Assembly: GCA_903906695.1 (NCBI GenBank)
Contig: CAIVLG010000267.1
Span: forward strand, 22,418 to 86,417
DNA from: an uncultured beta proteobacterium
Lineage (GTDB): Bacteria; Pseudomonadota; Gammaproteobacteria; Burkholderiales; Burkholderiaceae_C
Direction: 5' to 3'
DNA length: 64,000 nt
How positions within the stretch are numbered: position 1 is the stretch's first letter; the number at the start of each line of letters is the position of its first letter. Positions 26,121 through 34,199 of the stretch are shown here, piece by piece. The translations under genes and the position numbers were made by a program. The notes under the pieces are model-generated. The model was not told the DNA's origin, ran no database searches, and saw nothing but the letters and a program-made list of their open reading frames with translations.

Positions 26121-27038
26121 ATGCCAGTTTACAGCATGACCGGTTACGCCAGCGCACAGCACAACGCTGGCAATTTCGCATCGGAGGCCGAATCCAAGCG
26201 TGGCTTGTCCGGGCATCTGGGTCTGGAAATCAGGTCCGTCAACAGCCGCTTTCTGGATCTGTCGTTTCGCCTGCCGGAGGAACTCCGACCGAGTGAGCCT
26301 GCGCTGCGCGAAATCATCAGCAAACGCGTCAAACGCGGCAAGATCGAAGTGCGCGCCTTCATCGAAAGCGGGTCCCAGAATTCGGTACCGGACCCCAATC
26401 CCCGATTGCTGCAGCGACTCAACGCGGTACAGGACACTGTCAAAGCGTGGTTGCCTGAGGCCAAACCTTTGAGCGTGGCAGACGTCATCCGCCTTAGCGT
26501 CAACGAAATTCAGTCCGGCCGCGATTGGTGCCAGGAAATTGTGCCGCTGGCCGAGCAGGCCCTCAATCAGTTGCTGATCGCGCGCCAGCGCGAGGGCGAA
26601 CGCCTGGGCGCTGTGATGCTGTCGCAGATCAGCCAGTTGCGAGCCCTGGCGGTCAGGGCCGGTCCCCTGGTACCGCAACTTGTAGCGCAGCAACGCCAGC
26701 GCTTCATGGACCGCTGGAAAGAGGCCATGGAAATGACCGATGCCGGCAATCTTCCTGAAATGGCGCAGGACCGGGCCCTGGCAGAAGCCACTGCGTTTGC
26801 GATTCGAATCGACGTCGCAGAGGAAATCGCACGCCTTGCCTCGCATCTCGACGAAATCGAGCGCCTGATCAACAAGGGCGGGGAAATGGGCAAGCGGCTC
26901 GATTTTCTGATCCAGGAATTGCATCGCGAAGCCAACACCATGGGCTCCAAATCAGCGGCGCTCGAACTGACCCATTTGTCAGTCGACATGAAGGTGCTGA
27001 TCGAGCAGTTGCGCGAGCAGGTGCAAAACATAGAATAG
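26121..27038 (+). CDS. yicC: YicC family endoribonuclease
   Basis: A 305-residue protein with 'MPVYSMTGYASAQ' at the start, 'LEIRSVNSRFLDLSFRLPEE' and a C-terminal 'REANTMGSKSAALELTHLSV', all family hallmarks. E. coli YicC (287 residues) is an endoribonuclease acting on small RNAs. ATG 26121 has GAGAG upstream. It is followed by gmk after 9 bases; the yicC-gmk-rpoZ-spoT order is conserved in Burkholderiales. Confidence 0.93.
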   Translation: MPVYSMTGYASAQHNAGNFASEAESKRGLSGHLGLEIRSVNSRFLDLSFRLPEELRPSEPALREIISKRVKRGKIEVRAFIESGSQNSVPDPNPRLLQRLNAVQDTVKAWLPEAKPLSVADVIRLSVNEIQSGRDWCQEIVPLAEQALNQLLIARQREGERLGAVMLSQISQLRALAVRAGPLVPQLVAQQRQRFMDRWKEAMEMTDAGNLPEMAQDRALAEATAFAIRIDVAEEIARLASHLDEIERLINKGGEMGKRLDFLIQELHREANTMGSKSAALELTHLSVDMKVLIEQLREQVQNIE

Positions 27039-27047
27039 GCACCCTCC

Positions 27048-27668
27048 ATGGACTACCCCGGAAATCTGTTTGTCGTGGCGGCCCCGAGCGGCGCCGGAAA
27101 ATCAAGCCTGGTCAAGGCCCTGCTCGAACTTGACGCCCATGTGCAACCGTCGGTATCACACACGACGCGCGCTCCCCGAGGACAGGAAAAACACGGGCGC
27201 GAGTATTTTTTCGTCTCCGACGCGGAATTCGACACCATGGTAAAGACCGATGCCTTCCTTGAATGGGCATCTGTCCACCAGCACCGCTACGGCACTTCCA
27301 AAAAGGCAATTGAGGACCGGATGGCGCAGGGCGCCGACGTCATTCTTGAGATCGATTTTCAAGGCGCCCTGCAAGTCAAGAAAATCTTCACCAACGCCGT
27401 CACCATCTTCATCCTGCCGCCAAGTTGGGAAGAACTTCGCGCGCGCCTGGAGCGTCGCGGCGAAGACACTTCCGAGGTCATCGAACTGCGGCTCAAAAAC
27501 GCAGCCCTTGAAGTGGCTCAGGTCCACCAATTCGACTTCGTTATAATCAACGAACTGTTTGACCGCGCGCTTTTTGACCTGAAGGCGATCGTTCACTCCC
27601 AGCGGCTCAAGTTCTCGGCGCAACGTCGCGCCAGGGTTGAAACCTTCAAGGCTTTGCACATTCCCTAG
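27048..27668 (+). CDS. gmk: Guanylate kinase
   Basis: A 206-residue enzyme that converts GMP and ATP to GDP and ADP. The P-loop is '[18 protein letters not shown]', the GMP-binding part is '[20 protein letters not shown]', and '[16 protein letters not shown]' follows. It is placed in front of rpoZ and spoT, so GTP supply, RNA polymerase omega and the alarmone enzyme are linked genetically. Confidence 0.97.
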   Translation: MDYPGNLFVVAAPSGAGKSSLVKALLELDAHVQPSVSHTTRAPRGQEKHGREYFFVSDAEFDTMVKTDAFLEWASVHQHRYGTSKKAIEDRMAQGADVILEIDFQGALQVKKIFTNAVTIFILPPSWEELRARLERRGEDTSEVIELRLKNAALEVAQVHQFDFVIINELFDRALFDLKAIVHSQRLKFSAQRRARVETFKALHIP

Positions 27669-27697
27669 TGCATTTCACCGATCTCCTGGAGATTTAG

Positions 27698-27901
27698 ATG
27701 GCTCGTATTACCGTTGAAGACTGTTTGTTGCAGATTCCGAATCGTTTCCAGCTGGTATTGGCCGCGACCTACCGTGCGCGCATGCTGAGTCAGGGCCACG
27801 CACCCAAGGTCACCAGCAAGAACAAGCCGGGCGTCACGGCCCTGCGTGAAATCGCTGCCGGCAAGATCGGTCTGGAAATGCTCAAAAAGGTTCCTCTTTA
27901 A
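27698..27901 (+). CDS. rpoZ: RNA polymerase omega subunit
   Basis: A 67-residue protein beginning '[20 protein letters not shown]', the conserved omega N-terminus. Omega assists beta-prime folding and forms part of a ppGpp site on RNA polymerase. GGAG lies about 8 bases before the ATG. It is followed by a strong intrinsic terminator. Confidence 0.97.
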   Translation: MARITVEDCLLQIPNRFQLVLAATYRARMLSQGHAPKVTSKNKPGVTALREIAAGKIGLEMLKKVPL

Positions 27902-27921
27902 CGACTTTTCAAGTCTGCCAT

Positions 27922-27945
27922 AGGCGCCGCCAGCGGCGCCTTTTT
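27922..27945 (+). terminator. Intrinsic terminator behind rpoZ
   Basis: AGGCGCCGC (27922-27930) pairs perfectly with GCGGCGCCT (27933-27941) across a 2-base CA loop, followed by TTTT. It would end the yicC-gmk-rpoZ transcript; spoT probably depends on read-through or its own promoter. Confidence 0.9.
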
Positions 27946-27988
27946 GTTTGATCGCGGCAACATTTGGCCTGCGCGCTATATTCGGGGG

Positions 27989-30268
27989 GTGAGTACCGCG
28001 CTCAAAACACCCTCCAGCAAAAACCCGGTCGCAGACAGACCAGATGCTGCCGTGCGCTCTTCGAGCCCTGCCGCGGCCAACGCCGCTGCAGCGAGCTTCG
28101 CGAGCCTGACAGCCAAACTCGACTACCTGTCTCCATCTGAACTCGAACAGGTCAGGACTGCCTACCGTTTTGCTGATCAGGCTCACCTCGGACAAATCCG
28201 CAACAGCGGCGAACCCTACATTACGCATCCGATTGCCGTTGCCGCCCAATGCGCCGAATGGAAACTCGATGCCCAGGCGCTGATGGCGGCGCTGCTACAC
28301 GACGCACTCGAAGACTGCAGCGTCACAAAAATTGAATTGGTTGAACACTTTGGTCCGGCCGTGGCGGACCTGGTCGATGGCCTGACCAAGCTCGACAAGT
28401 TGCAGTTCAATACACGCGAAGAAAACCAGGCCGAGTCATTTCGAAAAATGCTGCTGGCCATGTCCCGGGACATTCGCGTCATCCTGATCAAATTGGCCGA
28501 CCGGACCCACAACATGCGAACCCTGTCCGATGTGCCACGTGAAAAATGGGCACGCATTGCGTCAGAAACGCTGGATGTCTACGCACCGATCGCTCACCGC
28601 CTGGGACTGAACCAGACCTACCGTGAATTGCAAAATCTGGCGTTTCGTCATTTGCGGCCCTGGCGCTTCGCCGTCCTGTCCAAGGCGGTGGCGAAGGCCC
28701 GCAGCCGGCGCAGAGACCTGATCCAGAAAGTGCATAAAGAAGTTGAAGCAGCATTCGCCACCAGCGGCATGCAAGTCAAAATCAGCGGGCGTGAAAAGAC
28801 CCTTTATTCCATTTACAAGAAGATGGATGAAAAGCACCTGAGCTTTGCCCAGGTGACCGACATTTATGGGTTTAGGGTTCTGGTGCCCGGCGTGATTGAC
28901 TGCTATACCGCGCTTGGCACCTTGCACCAGATGTACAAACCGGTCCCTGGACGCTTCAAGGACCACATTGCCATCGGCAAACTCAACGGCTACCAATCCT
29001 TGCATACCACCCTGGTCGGCCCCTCGAGCATCAGCGTGGAGTTTCAGGTCCGTACCGAGGCCATGAACATCGTTGCCGAATCGGGCGTGGCAGCCCACTG
29101 GTTGTACAAAGTGAACAATCCATCCGAAGCGAGCCTGGGCGACCGGCTCGGTTCAAAGTGGTTACAGTCGCTGCTCGACATCCAGGACGAGACGCGCGAT
29201 GCGGCGGAATTCTGGGACCATGTCAAGGTCGATCTGTTTCCGGATGCAGTCTATGTCTTTACGCCGAAAAGTCAGATCATGGCCTTGCCGCGAGGGGCCA
29301 CAGTGGTTGACTTTGCGTACTCGATTCACAGCAACGTCGGCGACAGAACGCAGGGCGCGAAGATCAACGGGGAGCCAGTGCCGCTGCGCACCGAACTCAA
29401 GAACGGCGATGTGATTGAAATCGTCACCGCCGCCGACGCCACACCGAACCCGAACTGGCTCAGTTTTGTAAGAACCGCACGCGCACGCTCCAAAATCCGC
29501 CAGCACCTGAAGACGCTGGCACTGGCCGACTCGGAGGGCTTGGGTGAAGTGATGCTGACACAGGCGCTGCGGGCCGAAGGCATTGACAAGACGATCGAGG
29601 AAACGGCCAAGAACAAGCTGATCTGGGACAAGCTGCTGCGTTTCAGCGGCAACAAGAGTCGCTCCGAACTCTTGACCGATATTGGATTGGGCAAACGCAT
29701 CGCGAGCATTGTCGCCAAGCGGCTGCGCGCACTGCTGACCGACAGCGGCGAAAAGCCCGATGCCGTCCTGCTGACGCGTGAGCGCTTTGCCATGCGCCAG
29801 TCCGGATCACAAGGTGGCGTAATGCTCGATGGCAGCGAAAATGCCTCGGTTTCCTATGCCCGGTGTTGTCGACCGGTTCCCGGTGACACCATTGTCGGCT
29901 ACCTCGGACGCGGCGAAGGTTTGATCGTGCATAACGACAGTTGCACGGTTGCCAAGAAACTCAAACACAAGGACAGTGAACGCTTCATCGAGGTCGAGTG
30001 GTCCGACGAGCCGGTTCGAGCCTTTGAGACCGAAGTGCTGGTCAGGGTCACCGATGGCAAGGGGGTGTTGGCCAGAGTCGCTGCCGCCCTGACAAGCGCC
30101 GAGGCCGACATCACCCACGTCAACATGGAAAATGAAGCAGCACAGGATGCCACCGATTTGCGCTTTCGTATTGCCGTACGCGATCGCAACCAGCTCGATG
30201 CCGCGCTGCGCAACTTAAGAAAGACCGCTTCGGTTCTCAAAGCAGAACGGGTCAGTAACGCGGCGTGA
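27989..30268 (+). CDS. spoT: Bifunctional (p)ppGpp synthetase/hydrolase
   Basis: A 759-residue Rel/Spo protein. The HD hydrolase has 'HPIAVAAQCAEWK' and 'ALLHDALEDCS', the synthetase has 'TDIYGFRVLVPG' and 'KLNGYQSLHTTLVGP', TGS has 'VYVFTPKSQIMALPRGATVV', and the last 80 residues are an ACT domain. It makes and degrades the stringent-response alarmone. The open frame extends to a TTG at 27944, but that codon lies in the U-tract of the rpoZ terminator, so the GTG at 27989 is taken. The stop is 1 base from the greB stop on the other strand. Confidence 0.95.
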   Translation: MSTALKTPSSKNPVADRPDAAVRSSSPAAANAAAASFASLTAKLDYLSPSELEQVRTAYRFADQAHLGQIRNSGEPYITHPIAVAAQCAEWKLDAQALMAALLHDALEDCSVTKIELVEHFGPAVADLVDGLTKLDKLQFNTREENQAESFRKMLLAMSRDIRVILIKLADRTHNMRTLSDVPREKWARIASETLDVYAPIAHRLGLNQTYRELQNLAFRHLRPWRFAVLSKAVAKARSRRRDLIQKVHKEVEAAFATSGMQVKISGREKTLYSIYKKMDEKHLSFAQVTDIYGFRVLVPGVIDCYTALGTLHQMYKPVPGRFKDHIAIGKLNGYQSLHTTLVGPSSISVEFQVRTEAMNIVAESGVAAHWLYKVNNPSEASLGDRLGSKWLQSLLDIQDETRDAAEFWDHVKVDLFPDAVYVFTPKSQIMALPRGATVVDFAYSIHSNVGDRTQGAKINGEPVPLRTELKNGDVIEIVTAADATPNPNWLSFVRTARARSKIRQHLKTLALADSEGLGEVMLTQALRAEGIDKTIEETAKNKLIWDKLLRFSGNKSRSELLTDIGLGKRIASIVAKRLRALLTDSGEKPDAVLLTRERFAMRQSGSQGGVMLDGSENASVSYARCCRPVPGDTIVGYLGRGEGLIVHNDSCTVAKKLKHKDSERFIEVEWSDEPVRAFETEVLVRVTDGKGVLARVAAALTSAEADITHVNMENEAAQDATDLRFRIAVRDRNQLDAALRNLRKTASVLKAERVSNAA

Positions 30269-30269
30269 A

Positions 30270-30827
30270 TCAGGCGCCGGGCGGACCGGGGTATTGCACC
30301 GCAATCACCTCGATTTCGACGGTCCCGGCAGGTGTCGCCAGTTGCAACACATCACCAAGTCGGCTTTTCAACAAGCTTTTGGCGATCGGCGAGACCCAGC
30401 TCACTTGATCCTTGGAACTATCCACCTCGTCGACGCCCAGAATCGTGACCTTGCGCTGCCGGCCCTGGTTGTCGGCATAGGTGACGGTGGCACCAAAAAA
30501 AATCTGCTCGCTGCCATGGTGGATTGCAGGTTCAACGACCTCGGCGATGGCCAGTCTCTTGGTCAGAAAGCGGATGCGTCGGTCGATCTCGCGCAAGCGC
30601 TTCTTGCCATAGTGGTAATCACCATTTTCGGAACGATCACCATTGCTCGCGGCCCAGTGCACGATCTCCACGACCTTGGGTCGCTCCTGATCCATCAGAT
30701 TCAGCAGCTCTGCGCGAATGCTGGCGTAACCACCGGCAGTGATGTAGTTCTTCTCGCTGGCCGCGGCAGCAAGCGGCTGCAGATCATCCTCCGGATCGTC
30801 AATTTCTTTGGTAAAAGCCTTGCTCAT
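30270..30827 (-). CDS. greB: Transcription elongation factor GreB
   Basis: A 185-residue protein of the GreA/GreB family. The N-terminal coiled coil contains 'NGDRSENGDYHYGKKRLREI', and the GreB-type 'YGKKRLREIDRRIRFL' supports GreB rather than GreA. The C-terminal FKBP-like domain has 'SWVSPIAKSLLKSRLGD'. It rescues backtracked RNA polymerase. It carries an N-terminal extension of about 25 residues. Convergent with spoT. Confidence 0.93.
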   Translation of the reverse strand: MSKAFTKEIDDPEDDLQPLAAAASEKNYITAGGYASIRAELLNLMDQERPKVVEIVHWAASNGDRSENGDYHYGKKRLREIDRRIRFLTKRLAIAEVVEPAIHHGSEQIFFGATVTYADNQGRQRKVTILGVDEVDSSKDQVSWVSPIAKSLLKSRLGDVLQLATPAGTVEIEVIAVQYPGPPGA

Positions 30828-30882
30828 TTCAGTCTTGAAGTACGGCCTATTCTGCCTTATCCACTAGGCGACAATTGCGGCC

Positions 30883-32118
30883 ATGAACCAACAGTTGCAA
30901 CTGTGGCGTCAGCTGGTGCCTGCCTATGCTGCGGGCTATTTCCTGTCTTACAGCTTGCGCAGCATCAATGCCGTCATCGCACCCGACCTGATGCGCGAAC
31001 TCAGTATCACGGCGACGGGCCTGGGCCTTTTGACCTCGTCGTATTTCCTGGCATTCGGATTGTTTCAGCTGCCGCTGGGTCTGCTACTTGACCGCTTTGG
31101 ACCGCGCCGGGTGGAGGCAGTGTTGTTGCTTGTCGCCGCTGCCGGCTGCGCCTTGTTCGGTATCGGGACGACGCTGCTGACGCTGGCGGTCGCGCGTGCC
31201 CTGATCGGACTCGGCGTCTCGGCCTGCCTCATGGCCAGCTTCAAGGCTTTCAGCCAATGGTTCCCAGGCGAGCGTTTTCCGGCCCTGTCGGCGACCATCA
31301 TGATGGCCGGCAGCCTTGGTGCGCTGTCGGCCACCGTGCCGGTCGAAGCTGCGCTGCCGCTGTTTGGCTGGCGCGGCATCTTCTTTCTCTTCGCGGGACT
31401 GCTGGTGGTGACATCGGGCTTTCTGCTGACGGTGCCGGACCATGCCGACAGCAGTCGCCATGAATCATTCGGCATGCAGGTGCGTACCCTGGCCCGAATT
31501 TTCGGTAACCGCATCTTCTGGCGATTCGCGCCGCAGGGCTGTGTGACCAGCGGCGGCTTCATGGCGATCCAAGGGCTGTGGGCCGTGCCCTGGCTGATGG
31601 AGGTCAATGGGTTTTCGCGCTCCGCTGCAGCGGGCATCCTGTTCCTGATGGGTTCTGCGATGCTGGTCGGCTACATCTTCGTCGCAAGCTGTTCCGGTTG
31701 GCTGGCTCGTCGAGGAATTGCACCCATGACCCTGCTGATCACCGGCCTTGGAGTTTCACTGCTGGTCGAGCTGGCCATCATCTTGAACATCGCTCGGCCA
31801 ACTTTGCTGTGGCCCTTGGTCGGTCTGTCTTTTAGTCTCAGCACTTTGGCCTACTCGCAACTGACCATCGCTTTTCCGGTCTCGATTTCAGGGCGTGTCA
31901 ATAGCACTCTCAACCTCGTGATGTTTTCCGGTGCCTTCAGCCTGCAATGGGGCATCGGCGCCGCTGTGGAAGCGTTTGCCGCAAGCAGTATGTCACGCGC
32001 CGACGCCTTTCGAACCACGTTCGCCCTACTGCTCGCAGTTCAGGCGCTTGCCTTCGCCTGGTTCCTCGTGCCGGTGAAACGCGTGCAACGGTCGGACGCT
32101 GGCTCAAGCGTCATATAA
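30883..32118 (+). CDS. MFS transporter (inner membrane)
   Basis: A 411-residue membrane protein with about 12 hydrophobic segments. The MFS loop motif is 'LPLGLLLDRFGPRRVEA' between helices 2 and 3. The substrate cannot be told; the type is close to predicted permeases of the NNP/OFA-like groups. It is followed by a hydrolase gene 53 bases downstream on the same strand, which could act on the imported compound (inference). Confidence 0.85.
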   Translation: MNQQLQLWRQLVPAYAAGYFLSYSLRSINAVIAPDLMRELSITATGLGLLTSSYFLAFGLFQLPLGLLLDRFGPRRVEAVLLLVAAAGCALFGIGTTLLTLAVARALIGLGVSACLMASFKAFSQWFPGERFPALSATIMMAGSLGALSATVPVEAALPLFGWRGIFFLFAGLLVVTSGFLLTVPDHADSSRHESFGMQVRTLARIFGNRIFWRFAPQGCVTSGGFMAIQGLWAVPWLMEVNGFSRSAAAGILFLMGSAMLVGYIFVASCSGWLARRGIAPMTLLITGLGVSLLVELAIILNIARPTLLWPLVGLSFSLSTLAYSQLTIAFPVSISGRVNSTLNLVMFSGAFSLQWGIGAAVEAFAASSMSRADAFRTTFALLLAVQALAFAWFLVPVKRVQRSDAGSSVI

Positions 32119-32171
32119 ACTGCTGTGCAACTTCCACGCGGCAAGACATCGTCGCCCTCCACTCCGACGTC

Positions 32172-33041
32172 ATGGCAGAAACACAGACGCTGAACATTAC
32201 CAGCCCCGATCGCCATCAATTTGATGCGACGCTCTATGCGACCGATGATCGCAGCGCACCGGTCCTGATATTTCTTTCGGCACTCGGGACGCCGGCGCGG
32301 GTCTACGGACGCTTTGGCCGCGAAATGATCAATCACGGCGTGCAGGTTTGCGCGCCTGACTGGCGCGGCATCGGCAGCAGTTCAATCCGCGCCGGACGAT
32401 CCAGTGACTTTGGCTATCGCCATCTCATCGAGTTTGATCTGACGGCGCTGATTGAGGCTGTGCGACAACGCTTGCCCGCAGCACCGATCTGGCTTGGTGG
32501 TCATAGCCTGGGCGGGCAGTTGGCGCTGCTGGGCGCCGCCGCCAAGCCGGACGGCATCTCTGGCGTTGCCCTGATTGCCAGTGGCAGCGTGCACCTGCCT
32601 TGCTACTCATGGAAACTGCGCGTGGGTGTTGGCTCATTGGTCGTGTTGTCAAGCATTGCACGGCCCGTGCTTGGCTATTTCCCCGGTGGACGAGTCGGCT
32701 TTGGGGGTCGGGAAGCTGCCGGTTTAATGCGTGACTGGAGTCGCGTTGCTCTCACAGGCAAATACCGCCCGGACGGATCGGACATAGACTACGAAAACTC
32801 CATGCGCTCGCTCAAGCTCCCGGTATTTGCGCTCACCTTCGATGCCGATCACTGGTCACCAAATCTGGCTGCGCAAGCCCTGCTGAACAAGTTGCCGAAC
32901 AACACAGCGATCCATTGGCACTGGGATGAATCAGATACCCAAGGCATCGCGGTCGATCACTATTCGTGGATCAAACAACCGTCCCTGGTGGCTCCCGCCA
33001 TCTCGCGGCACATCTTCGGAGTGAGGTCGCCAGAAGCCTGA
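32172..33041 (+). CDS. Alpha/beta hydrolase (serine aminopeptidase S33-like)
   Basis: A 289-residue alpha/beta hydrolase. The nucleophile elbow is 'WLGGHSLGGQLALLG', with 'DWRGIGSSSIRAGRSSDFGY' before it and a late acid in 'FALTFDADHWSP'. ATG 32172 starts directly before the domain; an upstream extension in frame belongs to the MFS gene region. No signal peptide. Substrate unknown. Confidence 0.82.
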   Translation: MAETQTLNITSPDRHQFDATLYATDDRSAPVLIFLSALGTPARVYGRFGREMINHGVQVCAPDWRGIGSSSIRAGRSSDFGYRHLIEFDLTALIEAVRQRLPAAPIWLGGHSLGGQLALLGAAAKPDGISGVALIASGSVHLPCYSWKLRVGVGSLVVLSSIARPVLGYFPGGRVGFGGREAAGLMRDWSRVALTGKYRPDGSDIDYENSMRSLKLPVFALTFDADHWSPNLAAQALLNKLPNNTAIHWHWDESDTQGIAVDHYSWIKQPSLVAPAISRHIFGVRSPEA

Positions 33042-33061
33042 AAGAACGGGGAGTCGCTATC

Positions 33062-33471
33062 TCATGAGTTGTGCGGCGAGATCACCGGTTTGCCGCTCTG
33101 CTTTTCAATATCCTTGCGGGTACGCCCGGCCACCGCACCGCCGTCTTTTGCGTCCCTCTTCGGCGGCGTCATGCCTTTGGAGTCACGGTCGCGGTGCAGC
33201 TTGGTGGTGGTGGCCTGCTCGGCCAGCATGGTCAGGATCAGTTCAATAACAGTCGGTCACCCGTTGTTTGCCGTCCGGAGCGACCATTTTCAACTGTCCG
33301 ATTTTTTCGGACAGTTCAACATAACCCTCAATACTGAGCTTCTTCTTCAGGTCGCTCCACCAGCACATCAACCACATTAATGATTGAAAACCACCACTCG
33401 CCGGCGTCGAACAGTTTGCGTATTTGTTGACCAGCAAACAAGGCCAGATTGGATTTTTTTTCATCGACCAT
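33062..33471 (-). pseudogene. Pseudogene of a BRO-N / DinD-like protein
   Basis: The minus strand starts with 'SNLALFAGQQIRKLFDAGEW' and 'WFSIINVVDVL' (BRO-N start), then a frameshift leads to 'WWSDLKKKLSIEGYVELSEK' and 'IGQLKMVAPDGKQRVTDC'. After a further deletion and frame change it ends with 'DAKDGGAVAGRTRKDIEKQ' and 'SGKPVISPHNS' plus stop, the normal C-terminus of the family. At least two frame breaks and a loss of the middle (well over 100 residues) make it a remnant. It lies downstream of radC in the same direction and marks the decayed end of the defence island. Confidence 0.85.
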
Positions 33472-33536
33472 GAAGAATCCTTTCACGATGCTTCTTCAGC
33501 AAACACCGACGCGCGTGTGATCCGGTAGCAATTCAC

Positions 33537-34199
33537 TCACAGCCGCCCCGCTTCCAGAAAGCTGAAGTAGTCAGTTCGATTGAAGATGATGTGATCCAGG
33601 AGCGCAATACCTACGATGTCCCCGGCGGCCTTGAGCTGCTTGGTCACGTCGACATCGGACAAAGACGGTTCAACGCCACCGCTGGGGTGGTTATGTGCAA
33701 CGATGATCGCCGAAGCGCGGTCTGATAGCGCATCGGCGAACGCTTCTCGCGGATGAACCGGGCTGCGGTCAACCAGGCCGATCGACACCACACGGATGTT
33801 CAGGATCTCGTTTGCGCCATTGATGCTGGCACACAGAAAATGCTCTTGCTTGCGGTCGGCGTAATGGCGGACGTGCGGCAACAGATCGGCCGGGGTCACG
33901 ATCTTTGCGCCTTCCGGTTTGATGCGCCGACGAGCGAACTCGATGGCCGCGAGGATCAAAGTTGCCTTGGCGTCACCGACCCCCGCGAACTGCGAGAGGT
34001 CTTCGGTTTTCACGTCCAGGCCCTTTTCGTCAATGAGACGCGCCAGTTTGGAGGCGAGCGTCATCACGTCCATGCCAGGCGTGCCTTTGCCGATCAGCAC
34101 GGCCAGCAATTCCTGGTCGCTCAGTGCAGCCGCCCCTTTGCGCAGAAGCTTCTCACGCGGCCGGTCGGCTTTCGGGATGTCGTGGATGGACTTGCTCAT
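33537..34199 (-). CDS. radC: RadC family protein (JAB/MPN domain)
   Basis: A 220-residue protein. The N-terminal helix-hairpin-helix part has 'LSQFAGVGDAKATLI'. The JAMM-like metal motif 'VAHNHPSGGVEPSLSDVD' is complete. RadC was once linked to DNA repair, but its function is unsettled; proteins of this type are common in mobile and defence islands. Its ATG overlaps the hsdR stop by 4 bases (ATGA), so it is translationally coupled to the restriction subunit. Confidence 0.92.
   Translation of the reverse strand: MSKSIHDIPKADRPREKLLRKGAAALSDQELLAVLIGKGTPGMDVMTLASKLARLIDEKGLDVKTEDLSQFAGVGDAKATLILAAIEFARRRIKPEGAKIVTPADLLPHVRHYADRKQEHFLCASINGANEILNIRVVSIGLVDRSPVHPREAFADALSDRASAIIVAHNHPSGGVEPSLSDVDVTKQLKAAGDIVGIALLDHIIFNRTDYFSFLEAGRL

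Noticed and set aside
27944-27988. TTG start of spoT at 27944
   Set aside because: The codon lies in the U-tract of the rpoZ terminator and the extra residues have no similarity to Rel/Spo proteins; GTG 27989 is better.
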